DNA of 64,000 nt from Plectrocnemia conspersa (GCA_009617715.1 VTFK01000301.1:62001-126000), one strand, 5' to 3'. Positions 1 through 13,879 are shown, counted from the first letter of the stretch. A program made the numbers and translations. Notes: generated by a model not told the origin, from the letters alone.

Positions 1-1379
1 TATCGACTGCTATATTTTTAGTACTTTATCATTACTTATATATTTAAATAAAACCAAATTATGTTTGAATTTACTTTTACTATAAAAAGCAATTTCAATT
101 TAATTGAAAATGTTTCAGATTGAAAGTTTATCTAATGAACGAAATTGCAAGCGCATTTTATTGCACGTTCGATTCGCTTAAAAAGGGTAATTATCTGAGT
201 CTTGCTCTCAATTCATCGCGATCCAAGGCGCTTCTAAGAAGTCGTACGTCTTAAGTCTATAGAAGAGCTTAATAGCGAACATATACATTATAGAAAATTA
301 ATAGAAATAGTATTTTGATTTAAAAATATATATTTCTGCCTCAATGAAATATATTTTTACCTTTAAAAAAATTAGAATTAGTATTTTTGATTAAATTAAT
401 TTGAATTAAAAATAAAATAAAATGCAGTTATAGAAAAAAAAGATCACAAAGAAAAAAAATTGGTTTAGAGCTTTAACATGTAGCATAGTCTAGGGATTTT
501 TTGCTGCAGACCAAATTTTTTGTAACATTGAAACATTATTTGTGCAGTAATTCACGATATAGAGCTGCAAAAAATTGATAAACCAGAGATTTTTTGCAAC
601 AGGCTAATTTTTTTGTCTTTTTTAAATTGAAAATTACATAATTATAAAAAATTTCAATGGTCTAATGTTTATATATTAAAGACACTGCAACACGTAAGGA
701 ATTTTTAAGTCAATCCTCATTTTTGTGGTATTTGTGCTAAAATGAAAATTAGATTTTTGTTGACGTAATTTTAATATTTCGCATAATTTTTTCAAGAAAA
801 AAATATGCGAAATGAAAAAACGAGTGTTTTAGCTTTCCTGAATATTTTTGTGACATGCCTTGTCCTTAAAAAGTAAAAGTCCAAATATTTTTGGTGCGAA
901 TGTCAATATATTGCATATAATGAATAATAATTTGCATTGAATAAATGCACGTCTTTATATATTTTATCCAGTAAATAATTATAAATATTGACATACATAT
1001 TAGTTGCTAGATGTATTTGATATAATTATTCAATTTATAACATTGAGACTTGTCAATTATACTGACGCCACTCAGCGCAACTTAAACAGCTTGAACAATA
1101 TGCTTTGACAACCTGTCAATCCGTTCGACTCGAAAATTCTTAGCTTTCGCAGGAAACAACGATACAGTTCATACAATACAGTAGAGTAGTTGAGAAGTTA
1201 TCTAGCGGTGGGATTATGTCAAAAAGCTTGAAGTAGAAAATAATTTACATATAATTTAATATGTCACTTTTACTATCTGTAACAGAAAGTCAAGTTTGAC
1301 TTTCGTCTAATTACTTGAAATTTATTCGAGTCCGGTTTCTATTTTAAAAATATATTAAAAGTCTAGTAAAGTTCATAAA
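1..1379. other. AT-rich noncoding spacer
   Basis: This stretch is A/T-dominated with stop codons in all frames. I see no recognisable gene, RNA or repeat family. Confidence 0.6.
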
Positions 1380-1740
1380 ACAAAGTGAGTGTTTCCTGGC
1401 AAGAAGTCGTGTTTTTCCACGTGCTCTAGAAAGCCGAATTGTGTACAGAGGGTCGGCAGATTTGCCACAACAAGGCGCCCGTGAAAAACTTCACCCCTCT
1501 GGCCGCATCGGGTAATATTTCATTTTTCCCCACTACTGTGACTGCTGTTACGGCCATCCTGTACACGGAATCGCTTTCCATCCGTGCCCATGAATAATTC
1601 ATGGGTAGAATTTTTCCCTTTTCTTGTTGTGCTTTCCGGCGTGTCAAACGCATTAGCAACCTTGACTTGATTTTCTTAGATTGACAGAATGACGTACAGT
1701 TTCCGCAGATCCCTCAGGAACGCGTGAAGCTTTTTGGGTA
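1380..1740. promoter_or_regulatory. GC-richer island, possible conserved regulatory element
   Basis: Base composition rises clearly above the flanks and CpG dinucleotides appear. The longest frame inside (77 codons, minus strand) resembles no protein family I know and shows no splice-site context, so I do not call it a gene. Islands like this in an AT-rich desert are often conserved noncoding elements, but that function is inferred only from composition and isolation. Confidence 0.3.
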
Positions 1741-2725
1741 ATCGTTAAATAAATCCTGTATGCTGCAGATTTTTTACGCGTAAGTAAAGATTGAGTTGGA
1801 GATTAGTAATTTAAACACTTATACATTAATCAAGTAACTGAAATTGTATATAGCGTATACAGATATATTAGGAACAAACATTTTTGATTAAATAAAAATT
1901 TTTCCAATAATTGTGTAATAATATATTTAATTTTTTTGATTTTCTATAAATACATATTGTAATAATAATCTCTTATTAATACGCTAATTTTAAATTATTT
2001 ATTTAAACAAGCAACGCGCATTCTTATTGTTAAATTCACAACATAAATAAATTAAATAGCGAAAATATGCCTGTGAGAAATGTTGACTATACAAGTCATG
2101 AATACCGAAGAAAAGCATAAAATACCTTTTGTGGATCGTTCAAGCAGATAACAAACGTCTAAATATTATACCCACATTCAAAATAAAAAACATATATATT
2201 TTATAAATATACATATCAAGGTTTTGACCGCGGATAATGTGGGATGATAAATCCAATCAAACATAGTGTGGCATATTAGTTATGGTAATTTCATGTTTAT
2301 CAGATTTAAAATCCTAAATATTTTGTTTCAAAGAATAAATAAAACCATTTAAATTAAATGGATGAAAAGTTATTCATTATATAATAAAAATACATTTCGA
2401 GGAAATAACTAGATGTGAAAAAATAACATATTATTCACATGGTTTTCTTTATTATTTAGTAGTCAAATAGAGATAGCTTTAATCTTTTAAGGAATGAAGA
2501 TAAATATTAAGATATTGGGTTTATAAATAAGTACAAATATAACGAAAGTTTAAATCATTAATTATTTCACTTTATTGAAATAAATTATTTTACTTATTAA
2601 CAGGAATATAAACTATTATTGTCTTTACAAAATTATATGAAGTAAAATCTTAAATTAACTGTAAGTTTTAGCTACGAATAATATGAATCATGTAACGAGA
2701 CACTAAAGAGTTGTTAATTATTTTT
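1741..2725. other. AT-rich noncoding spacer
   Basis: No open frame of note and no recognisable family. It is dominated by A/T runs. Confidence 0.6.
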
Positions 2726-2782
2726 TTTTCAATTTTTTTCTTACAGCAAATTTTGGATATGCTGTAAGAAAAAAATTGAAAA
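2726..2782. repeat. perfect inverted repeat (23-bp arms, 11-nt loop)
   Basis: Bases 2726-2748 are exactly complementary to 2760-2782, with 2749-2759 as the loop. The left arm ends in TTACAGCA and the right arm begins TGCTGTAA. A transcript from either strand would fold into a 23-bp perfect stem. The size overlaps small-RNA precursors and snap-back remnants of palindromic DNA transposons. The arms contain A7 and T7 runs and match no microRNA I know. Perfect pairing in otherwise eroded sequence suggests recent origin or selection. Confidence 0.85.
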
Positions 2783-4560
2783 GCCTCGGTTCGCAAAATT
2801 TGTCTGTTAAAAATATTTAAACCATGTTTTTGACTTTATTTGTTTAAACCGGAAAACTATTTATTATTTTATTTTAAAAATATAGTATGCAGATTAAATC
2901 ACTAAAATCGAACTAAGAAATTGCAAACTAAATAATTTTGACTTACAGATCCTATGTCGCTAACTATATTTTTAAAATAATAAGTAAATATTAAAGCATT
3001 TAACGATGAATCAGATAGCCTATTTTATATTCCGTGTTGAATATTCCTACTGTAGAAAATATTCATTCCCTCTTCGTTAAAGTAGGCTTTATTTAAAACA
3101 GTGATTTATATAACATATATAAATTTGAGGTCTGAATTTCAGTTGATTTTTTCCATCTAAAATTTCTTTTCATGATTGTATCCATCTCTGTTAAAATATT
3201 TTAGTGTTGTATTAATTCTTTAATTATTTTTTCTTTAATTTATCTATTTCCTTGGTTACATTAAAATCTTGACTTTTTACATTGGAAAAAATTTATCTTA
3301 TTAATTCTTGACCATATGTTATAAATACATTTTTGGGACAACTTTAAAATTAATTTTTATTTATAAAATAATTGCGGTTTGGTTACAAAATATTTAAACC
3401 AATGAAGCGTGACACGTATTTCTTCCATTTTGGCTTTTAGAGCTTAAAACATTTCTTGCGAGTCATCTTAAAGTATCCTTACGGGATATTTAGGTGTTTT
3501 CTACTTGGCAAATTTTATTAAAAATATCGCATGTAAGAAATAATATATTAATTTTATAATACTTGGTTTCCTATTTTTTTTATAATTTTCGGGACGCTAG
3601 ACAGCGAATATTCCCCAAAATAAATTCTAGGATTTTCTCGACACATAACCCCTAGTTGATATTGACATTTAAAACACCAATTTATTTATTATTGATAGTA
3701 TTAATAATTAAAATAATTTGGTTGGCTTAGGAACGAATATTTTTTACCCTAATTGCGCCGAGTTTCTAGTTAAAATTAAAATTTATATGTTTTTTCCTTA
3801 TAATAATGCCACCATTTTAAATTTAAATTTACGATACACACATATTTTACTATTTTATGTTGTCAATATTATGAACATAGTTAAGCAGTAGATTTTACGT
3901 TGACAGACATTTTAAACACACGCAGCAAGAATCATGTTGTTGTGGTTGAAGTTAGATGTATTCTTCTACGTTATGTGGATTTTAATGAAAACGGCAGTGT
4001 TATCAACCCACCTAAAACTAGATGCCATTTTTACTAGCCTTGTATTTTTACTCTCTGAATGTATTATGTATAGTTTATATAATATAACTTTATTATAAAT
4101 AAAATACATTCTATATATTTTACTATTCAATATTTGTAAAGAGACAGATGCTGCTACACTAAAAGCCGCATTTTGCTGATCATTGCACTAAGGCCAATGA
4201 CCGATGAATTTTATTTATGTATTTATATAAGAAATGCGTATCTGTATACATCTGTCGAAACATAAATTTCATTTATATTTTGCAAGTATTAGTTCAGTAA
4301 AAATATTTACCTTAAAATTTAACGCCGGTCCGTAAATTAAGTAATAAGAAATTAGGCGCCTTATGGGATTCCGCCAGAAAAAAAAACAACCAAATAATTT
4401 TGGTAGTCCGCGTAAACAGCACAGTGCGTATTTAACGTTTCTACGAATCTTGAATATTAAAATGATTTTTCTGGTAGAAAATACCCTGACAAAATTAAGA
4501 AGAAAAGGGAATTAAAAATAAAAGTTTTTAATTCTGTGCCCGGTAGACTTCGCAAAAAAC
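2783..4560. other. AT-rich noncoding spacer
   Basis: No recognisable gene, RNA or mobile element. Around 4320-4400 the GC content rises briefly but without a readable signal. Confidence 0.55.
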
Positions 4561-4880
4561 TAATGGAATTAAGCGGCCCTGCTTGATGTTTTGCATGCCA
4601 AATGCGCGGCCCTGAAAAATCTGTTTCCGTTTCGCTTTATCCCGCGTTTTGGGTTAGGGGATGTTTTTTTCGAGGGTAAGGTGGGCGCGAAAGGGGGCCG
4701 TCGCGTCTCGCAACACTGCACAGCTTGAACCCGGGTTTCCCGTGTAAACACTTTGTGCCGATTTTTCACAACGTGTGGTCACAGCACACGGAAAATGGTG
4801 TTTCGGCGTTTAACCGTTATTTTTTGCTTTGCCGGAGTTGCAACAACGAGAATTTCATGTAAATGCTTTAGCAAACAAAA
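4561..4880. promoter_or_regulatory. GC-rich, CpG-containing island
   Basis: A compact island with many CG dinucleotides, sharply bounded by AT-rich DNA. The octamer GCGGCCCT occurs twice, near 4573 and 4606. Two overlapping frames of 62 and 66 codons on opposite strands resemble nothing known and look incidental. It could be a conserved regulatory element or the remnant of a GC-rich repeat. Confidence 0.3.
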
Positions 4881-4919
4881 ACTTTTTGTATGTATTACGT
4901 ACACGTATTTTGTAAGTAC

Positions 4920-4960
4920 CAGAGCCGGCTCATATAATTAAGGGGCCCGGTGGTCCCAAG
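4920..4960 (+). mobile_element. possible hAT-type terminal sequence
   Basis: The stretch begins CAGAGCCGG and contains GGGGCCC shortly after. From memory, this wording is common at termini of hAT-superfamily elements and derived MITEs. I find no inverted partner ending in CCGGCTCTG nearby, so this would be a lone or truncated end. Low certainty. Confidence 0.25.
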
Positions 4961-5499
4961 TTAGATTTTTTTCTTGTATATAGTGTGGCCAAAAATTCTC
5001 CTATCTCACGAATCTCTAAAGCTATTATCTTCATATTAAAACTTGTCAATAACTTTTATTTTTTGTTACAAGAAATATACATATTCTGCGTAGTATACTA
5101 CTGCCCTTAGATCCCTTGCATTTTGGTATTGGCAATTTTACAAAAACATTCCTTTCTTAATAAATACATTTTTGAAAATACCTAAATGTAATGAATATTA
5201 TAACAACAAATAATTCATAATGTTCGGAAATGTATTTTCTACTCATTGAATATGATATTCTAAAAGTATCTGTATCTGCAAACCACCTACAAGTTCACGA
5301 TGACTGTTTATTAAGAAATATTAAATTGAGCTTGAAAAACAAAATTTCTTTCACATTAATAGTGTCACCTATCAGCTTAACAATCCGCCAAGGTATTTTT
5401 TCATTCAGAGGTGCAGACCGTACGTGACAATAGATGGATTAAATTAAAAGCATCACAATAGCATTCGGTGTTATCATATATCTCACACTTGTACAAACA
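4961..5499. other. noncoding spacer
   Basis: AT-rich. The 65-codon frame from 5230 resembles no protein and has no coding context. Confidence 0.5.
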
Positions 5500-5750
5500 A
5501 TATGTTCCAATTACCGGCACCACAGACGAGTGGTATATGCCACTGACTATTGACCTGAAATTCTTGGGTTGAAGTACCTCACAGACTTTAGTGTTTATTT
5601 TGTATCGTGTCTTAAAGATCGTAATTTGTGATAAATATTTAATTAAAATCCGATCGATCATCCAATATTAGGTTTACCTACATTTTCCTAATCTCTGTGA
5701 TACATATTGTGATGATTATTAAAAATTGTGCTAGGTCATACATATTGTTT
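5500..5750 (+). repeat. tRNA-derived SINE, family A, copy 1
   Basis: The head (about 5521-5580) matches the head near 13896 closely: both contain the block CTGACTATTG preceded by a GGTATA-type A-box-like stretch. A degraded B box (GGGTTGAAG) follows. The body (about 5600-5720) aligns with the body at about 12440-12560; shared blocks include CTAATCTC, TGAT, ATAT and GTGAT in the same order and spacing. A pol III-type head plus a unique body in dispersed copies is the architecture of a tRNA-derived SINE. The limits are approximate and no target-site duplication was established. Confidence 0.6.
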
Positions 5751-7330
5751 CTTCGTCAAATAAAAAAATCTTATATGTAATAATGCAAATAGAAAAATAA
5801 CAGAAAACAGTAGCAGAAAAAATTGGGCGAGCACTAAGCTCTCCTTGAACTAGTTATGTGTATAAAATCGGATATACAGCGCATAAATCAATAATATTAA
5901 ATTAAGATTTGCTTCTGATATGATCATTAGAAACTTAAAATAAAGATCTCAACATGGAATCACTGAGTTTGTACAAATTAGAACCAAGCTGATCTACTGT
6001 TTATCAATACAAGAAAAAGGTTGAGATATCAGTTGCTTCCTTATTTACGCCAACTTTTAACGCTTCAATCCAGATTTAAATCCGCTTTAGAGAAAACTGT
6101 ATCCTTCAGACACAGTCATGAATCAAATGACTTGACGTAAATATTCACAAAATTATATAACTTTGTTTATTTTATATTGTATTAAAATAAACACCACCGA
6201 CACATAAGTTAAGGCTTTCCAAGATTTAAATAAGAGTTTATTAGTTGTGGGAAACTCTTTGATGAATAATAAACCATATTCCTTAATAAGTTTTCTGGAA
6301 ATGTCTTGTTTTAAGAAAGTATTTATTATATACCATATATTTTATATACTGTAATACTAAAGATAAAAGATGGTTCATATTTAAAGGTTAAAAAAATCCC
6401 CAGAAGATTAAGACACAATAATATAAACTAGCAGTAAACTATACCTTATGTTAATGTTAAGGAAAAATTTAAATATTATTAAAATAATATTTAACTGTTG
6501 AAGCTTAACACAAAGAGAGAAAAAATATATATATAGCAAATGGTTAAAAGTCTTTGTTTGATGGTAATATCACGGATTTTGTGATAAATTTGCAAATAAA
6601 AAGGTCTTATTATAATATTACAAGGACGAAAATTGCCAAGTCCAATTAAAATTATTACTTCAATTAAATTACTGTTGATAAAATATTTTATTTAAAATAT
6701 TCTTGACTTATCTTACATAAATATTGATTAGGGATATAATAAGTGTTATTTTACATAGTTGTAATATTAAAAAAAAATAAAACTCGTGGTTTTAATTTCA
6801 AGCAATTTACTCATGCCAAAACAAGTGTAGAATCTCAATGCGTATTTTTCTTGTCAGGAAAAAATGTACAAAAAATATAACATTAAGTGTCTGATGAATG
6901 TTTGGACATGTTGATTTATTACGATCATATTTTATATTTAATAAATTACTTTTTGTGTATATTTTGCGCACTGCATCTTTATTTTTCAATTTAAATATTA
7001 TATGTATATATCTATATTAGTGTAATATAATTGTATTAATTTAATATTTTAATTATATAAATTCACGTATTGTCTGCATTGCGGTATTCAATTTTAAAAT
7101 AATAAATTTTCATTATTAAGAGTTTTAATAAATACTTATCTATTTGTTAATTGTCCTTTATTTAGTAGTAGTAAATATACATATATTTTACCATGTTTAT
7201 GATTTGCTAATTAGAACAAAAATTTATGATACATTATTTAACACCTCTATCAATAAGCCACAGTTTAATCTGATTTTAAACCCACCCATTATATAACGTT
7301 ACAAAATTACTTAATTGTATCACGACCGAA
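5751..7330. other. AT-rich noncoding spacer
   Basis: No gene or repeat family recognised. The 60-codon frame near 6807-6989 (minus) is low-complexity and unconvincing. Confidence 0.55.
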
Positions 7331-7620
7331 AAAGTTTTCCCTCACGATGCTTATTTTTAATTAAAACATTACGCAGAAACGTAAGCTTAATGCGGCCACG
7401 ACACGTAACAAATGCAAAGCAACAGGCATAATTAATTTAATTATTTATTTATTTTATATGCTACGCAATATACATAATATTAAACTATTTATATCCACGT
7501 TTAAAATACACAATGCCACGCGAGCCGGAACGCATCGTAAAAAGGCGATTAAAGAATCAACATTTTTCATTTTGCTTTAGCATACGTGATAAACGATAAT
7601 TGTGTTTTTTTGTATTTAAC
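7331..7620. promoter_or_regulatory. weak GC-elevated island
   Basis: CpG-containing segments near 7380-7410 and 7510-7560 flank an AATTAATTTAATTA core typical of homeodomain-binding sequence. No reading frame supports a gene. A role as a conserved noncoding element is inferred from composition only. Confidence 0.2.
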
Positions 7621-9725
7621 GAGAAAATAATATGCGAGAACGTATTAAAGATTATTTTTAAATTTGTTTGGATAACCGAATTTATTTTATGTATTATATA
7701 AAAAGTTTGGGAAAAACATCATAAATATATCTTAGCGTTTTATAGATTTCTATTAATCGTAAACATGCTAATTGTGCCTACTATTTTATGATTAATATAT
7801 ATGTGTATTTAACGAAATGTAATTATTTTATTTATTGAGAAAAAAATATTTTTTAATAAGCAAAGAGAAGCCTTGTTGAAACGAGAATTGTAAAAAAAAT
7901 AATAATACATCAAGTATTTTCCGCGTTATATTTTTTAAAGAATTTTTTATTTTTTTCCAGCAAATATGCTAAAAAAATTATTTTAATTAATTTTATGTTT
8001 TTTTTTGTTACAGGTGAGAGATTTATAATCTACTAATAAACTAAATGTGAGTACAAATTTAAATATAAAATGCTAGTAAAGGTTTACGATTGCTATTTCT
8101 GACAGATTGTTCAACAATTTGTTTCCGAGCTGTATTCAGTTAATAGGATTAAGCAATATGGTCCAGATATGAGCAGAGAGTTAAACTGGATGATTGATGA
8201 GTCGGTTTCCGTAAAAAAATAACCCGGAAGTCCGTCGGAGCTTCTGCTTCCTGAGGGTGAATTTTCCCAAATTAAAAAATAATACCGTACTGACTTCACG
8301 GAAAAAAGATTAACGACCGATTCCAGCCTTAACTCCTATTATTCACAATTGAAGGGTGTCTTAAGCAGAGTGATGTATCTCAAAGTTATTTGTCTTAATT
8401 ATGATTCTAATTAGTGCATCTAGAGACTTGATATACTAATGTTCGTAATGTGATATTTGGTTAATCTCTTTGTTTATGTAATATTTTATTAAAATAAATA
8501 AACAAATAGATTGATTAATAAAAATCTTACGTGTGTTATAAACATATATGTTTATTTTTATGACATGTTATATTTATTTGAGAATTTTCATACTTTCTTT
8601 ATAGCGCCATCATACCTGTTTTTCGCATTTTTTATGTTTCCTATTTTACGATCTTTCTTACGAATAATATATGATATATGGAATAGATTTTTTTTACAAG
8701 CATTGCGCCTTTAACTAAGATATCTGTGTATTTAAATATAAATACATATATTTTTCAGTTATATTTATAACTAAAGATATTTATTACTATTGTAATATAT
8801 TATATCACTATAGTATATGTATATATTAAAAAGTGAATTTGCAAGATATTATAATAAAAATAAATATAACTGTATTGATATACAAAACAGGCGCGTATTT
8901 TAATATTCCAAATGGTTTATAATACCTTAAAAACGTTTTTATTTAAACATTCTTGATATCCGTTACAAATTTTTATTAAATTGCCAGAATAAAATTTTAT
9001 TAGCTATTTAACAAGAACAGAAAAATATTGCTTACCTAATAGACAACAAATTAGGTATTTGTAACTAATCCGACATTTTATCACTACTCAAAAACTTCTA
9101 CCTATATTTACAAAACATTTGAAAAAACAGATTAAACTTTATTTTTAGTATAAGGAAAATATTTAAATGCTGATAATAAGTAATAAAATATCCAATAATA
9201 GAGTTAATATTCATACTACATTTTCTAAATATTATAAAAGATAAAATCAATCGTTAGTAGAATAGCATAAGTAATAAGGTCTTTGATTCATAATTAACGT
9301 CTAGAACTAGCAACAGAATCGAGTTGTAATAATTATAATAATTATATAAACCATGTCATATACTTTAGAATAGATTTATTAATTTTAATTTAACAATTTA
9401 ATTTAATTAAAATATATCTTGGATTTTTTTGGTTTTGCTTTTTTTTTAGGTTACCTTTTTATATTAGACCTTGATTATTGTATATAATATTTAATATTAT
9501 ATTTTAAAAAGCCTTATGAGAATATTGTTTTATGTTTTTTTTTATTAAGTGTTCCTAAATCTTTGTCTATTTGTGAAATTTTAAGTGTATACATATTCTG
9601 TCACTTTAAGCATACAATTATTGAAAAAATAGAAAAGAAAAATTTTGTCTGAACCTTTGCATCTCCTTGAAATACATTAAAATATCAGCAATATAAAAAA
9701 AACGAATTTTTCTAAATTATTCCTT
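7621..9725. other. AT-rich noncoding spacer
   Basis: Long A/T runs and no recognisable family. Frames near 8111-8299 and 8511-8714 do not resemble proteins. Confidence 0.55.
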
Positions 9726-10260
9726 TTGAAAGAGCATAACATAAAAAAATATTTGGAGGTGATGGTCCTAGAGGTAATTGATCTCGCGGCCAATGAGACT
9801 CAATGTGAATCTAGTGAGACTTTTTATTGTAATATTTACATGAGTGCGGCGGACAATTATCGGCGAGACGTTTCCTCCAAGTGGTTTATTTTGGATATCT
9901 GCAGCGAGTTGTCAGAAGGTAGTTCTTTCTGTGGCGATGGACTTCGGGAGTTCTAGGTCCTCTCTTCTGTTGGTAGGGCGCGTCTGCTGGTGACTCTGAC
10001 TTCGTGTCTCCTGACTGGGTCACTGTCTCACTCTCCGACTGTGTATCTATTTTCATCGGAGTCTGGGCTTATATATTTTAGCGTTATAAGGCTTGCTGGC
10101 CAATCGCATATGTGCAGTGATCTTCCGGCCAATCGCTGAAGTCTCTTAGTAGAACGGCGAAATACGTCTACGCCTTTAGAAAGCGACGTTTGCTCGTCCA
10201 AGGTTGTATTGCATTTTTCGGAAATGTCATGGATGTGGTGATTTAAGATATTCGTGATAT
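9726..10260 (-). mobile_element. LTR-like promoter island, probably a solo LTR or old retroelement end
   Basis: Read on the minus strand, this GC-richer block has a promoter layout. The nonamer CGATTGGCC (an inverted CCAAT box) occurs twice, near 10090-10140, followed by an ATATATAAG TATA-like box near 10070-10080 and a leader rich in CAGTC and GAGAC words. That order is common in insect LTRs. A 45-bp segment at 10151-10195 recurs in decayed form at 26266-26310, so the block belongs to a dispersed family. No primer-binding site, gag or pol was found. The alternatives are a host promoter or another repeat type. Confidence 0.35.
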
Positions 10261-10263
10261 ATT

Positions 10264-10286
10264 TATATATATATATATATATATAT
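10264..10286. repeat. (TA)n microsatellite
   Basis: A short uninterrupted alternating T/A tract. Confidence 0.95.
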
Positions 10287-12369
10287 CATCGTAGATTAAA
10301 TCATTTTTTACCCACTAAACTTATCTTAAAAAAATAATAAAATAAAAAAACGGCAATTTCAAATTTTAAAATATCGTTTTAAAAGTAGCGAATTTACGAT
10401 GATCTATGCGAATAGAAGTATGATTGGAGATTCGTGAAAATATCGTATAAATCGAATGCGATTGCATTTCAATACATATGGAGGACCCTTGTTAAATCGT
10501 TGATATCGAGAAAATTTTGTAGCCCAGGAAATTTCCATCGGATACTCGTGTAAACCGATTCGGGTCAAGTTTATTGGGATTGCTTATCGCGAAACCCTCA
10601 ATTTTATTTTTACACTTCGGCCCCTTGTATAAAAAATTACCAATGAGGTACATAAATATAGGAATGCGCTTAATATACATACTCATATAAAGTAGTTTAT
10701 GAATATAGGTGTATTTTTTTAATATCATAAAGGTAACAGTTATGAGACACTAGTAATCTGTTTTCGTGTTATATTTGATACTAATACAGATATAGTAATA
10801 TTAATTATTTTTTGGCCACCTTGTGTTTATTTTTTGGGTCATTTGCCACAGTTATTTGTCATTAAGCACCCCATAATCACTGAGGCATGATTAGCCATAT
10901 ATTACAGGCAATCCATCGATTATGTGCCCAATCGTTGGTTATTAAGGAATGAATCTATTTGAGGCATAAAGCCTTCACATTATATGGAGCAGAAATAATT
11001 TATTTTAAACGTTTGCGTTTTTAGATCCTCAGGCAATTGGATAGAAAGCTATTCTTATAATTTGTTTTGGACCTTGGTCAAAGGATGATGTCCTTTCATT
11101 TTGATATCATAGATACCTTTTAAGAGCAGCTTTTATCTTGATGATAATATAATAAATATATATCCATGCTAATGTAGGCGTATTTTGGAAAATTTCGCAT
11201 TGCTTGAATAATTTGGCTTGTGATCGCCGAAAGTTGAGGAAATATTTTAGCATATTCCTCGATGGGGTGTACTTTATACCGGTAATATTTTATCTTTGCC
11301 CCAAGATAGACTTTATCAACTGACAAGAGAAGGAAGATTGAATAATGACACTCTACGTGTGTTAACATGGGGGAGATTTAATCAAGAATAATATACCATA
11401 CACTTCATATAAAATATATATATATGTATGTATAAAATACTAATTTATATTAAAATATACACATACATTCTGTTCTCACAAAGCAATTAAGATGAATCAT
11501 TAAATGTGAAATTATGTTTTAGCAACATTAAATACAATAAATCAACAAAATATATAATAATAGGTATTAATCATTGGTATCACTTTTATACGTTAAAACA
11601 TATAAAACATACATATTTATACAAAAATAAGTAATAAAGTTCTTTGTTTATACTATAGTTAATGTTAAGTAAATTAAATAGTCAGTTTCTTAAACTTTCC
11701 TTATTGGTTTTTGTACTATATTATTTTGCACCATTTATATACAAAAGAGAAAGTTCTAATGGAAAGTATTTTTATTTTAAAAAATTAGCACACAGTGAAT
11801 ATTAGGTGAACAGTATGAGTTTTATAATCTGTTTAGGGTCTGGATTTATAAAATGATTTATCATATTTTTTCAAATTTTATTTTAGAGTTCGGAATAAAT
11901 ATATATATATATAAATAGAACATAATTTTTTAATACACAATTTATTACAGACCATTAAATAAAACATTGAATATTTCAATACACTTATGCTTTGAAGGGA
12001 AAATTCAATAGTCCGCAAATTCCTTTAATATTTTGTTAATACGCTAAATAAATATTTTGATTAACTAGATTGAATTTTTTTGTACTATTAAAGTCGATAA
12101 AGCATTAAAATAATTGCTTGATCTTAGTGTAGACTGTATTCTTAACTTATAAAGCTATCTATAAATTTTGAATTATTTTATATAAATTAAAATATCCATA
12201 AATATTATTCTTGGTCTATTTAATTATTTTGCAAAAATTACACTTACATTTTTGTGCCTTATTAGCAAAATTGTAATTTTTATATCTGAAAAGTAATATT
12301 GACTCCCAAGTCTATCGTTATATAAACATAAAACTATAAGCTATTATAAATTTTAATTTATCATTTTAT
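10287..12369. other. noncoding spacer
   Basis: Mostly AT-rich. From about 10810 to 11130 the sequence is somewhat more complex but encodes nothing recognisable. The 82-codon minus-strand frame at 11120-11368 has no family resemblance. Confidence 0.5.
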
Positions 12370-12600
12370 ACATGAGACCAAAATATGAAATACCTAGGTT
12401 CGAATTTTTTATGGACCATATTGCTTAATATTTTAATTTATATTGTGTCTGGGAGATAAGAAATAGTAATCATTATTTAAAAATAATACCAATCGAACAT
12501 CTCTGATTGGGTTTTCTTAGATTTTTCTAATCTCACTGATGAATATCGTGATTAATAATTAAACTAAATCATTCATAGTGGCATATATTGATTTTAATCT
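12370..12600 (+). repeat. tRNA-derived SINE, family A, copy 2
   Basis: A B-box match (AGGTTCGAATT near 12399) is followed by a body that aligns collinearly with the copy at 5600-5720, including TATTGTGTCT near 12442 and CTAATCTC near 12528 and onward to ATTAA. The A-box side of the head is decayed. With the copy at 5.5 kb this defines a head-plus-body element of roughly 230-250 bp. Boundaries are approximate. Confidence 0.6.
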
Positions 12601-13879
12601 GTAATAATAGTTTTTAATTAATAAATAAAATTTGATTTCAGTCTGGTTTTATCCCCTCTCATTTAGTAAATGTTGCTTGTATTTTACCCGTTGTAATGCA
12701 TTAGGGAATCACCTTTCAAATTTTAACAAAAAATCTATAATAAATTGATAAATTTATTTTAATTTTAGAGATTCAATCAATTGCAGTTATATTATTATAT
12801 ATATTAAGGAAGACTAAACGGTCGGTTTTTAAAACAGATTTAATTTAAAATTATAGGTAAAATTTGTGAATATCACTGCGTAAATAATTTAACATTGCAG
12901 TATTAATTAAAAAAATATATCAAAAACATTACTGTATCTTCTCAATAAAATAGAAAATTTAAAAAAAATATGGCCAAAATATTTGAGAGCAATTAAACTA
13001 AATATTTATATAAAATATTGCAGTTATAATTAATAAAAGTGTTCATCTTGAGTCGTATACCTTTGGTTTACGGAATGCGATTTAAATTGTTCGTTTATTT
13101 AATCTTTTGCGCTAGTCAATCTAATGAGTTTTCATTTGCTAAGGATTGCGAATCTTCCGGTATTTTTTAGTAATTCCTTACAATTTATTAAGGCTGTGTT
13201 TAGTTATTTAAATTATAAAATATTTGTTATTTGCGGTAGTATCACTCGGCACACGCGTTTATTTTAAAATACAAATTAAAGTGGTTTTAAATATATTTTT
13301 ATTTACAACGATCAAAATATATTAATGTTAGTGTATGTCTGGTGCTGTGTCATAGTCCAAATGGTTTATGGTGACTGCATAGCTGGGTCAGATTGGACGA
13401 TTGAAGTGGAAATGTCTATTTCTCTGAGTTACTAATTTGTTAAGATTCGGACATAGTTTAAAATTTCGAAGCTGAATGATTTTCTAAGCTACCTTTCCGA
13501 CCTATATACAGCTAGAGAAAGAATAAAGAGATCTACGACCCAATTCACTCGCGATTTGATAATTAAATGAGATGATTTGGGACGTAAATGTTTTTATCTA
13601 ATTAATATAATATTATTATTGCCCGAATAGCGTCATCTATACGGTCCTGTTTAGTAACCTAGAATTTTTGTTTAAAAACCGGCCATAGCTGTAATGTTAT
13701 ATCTATTGATTATAAATTTTAATACACATAATAATTAATATTTAATTATATATAGATGTCACTGATTCCTAGAGTGTTTTCAACTTATACTTACTTGTCG
13801 ATATTTAATATATCTGATTGACTTACGTTGATTGTATAGATTCAGTTGTAACACATTGGCCTTACGCCTGTTAGGTTAA
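12601..13879. other. AT-rich noncoding spacer
   Basis: No gene or named repeat recognised. Confidence 0.55.

Noticed and set aside
10492..11368. Small minus-strand genes of 78 and 82 codons
   Set aside because: Low-complexity, AT-driven translations without motifs or neighbours.
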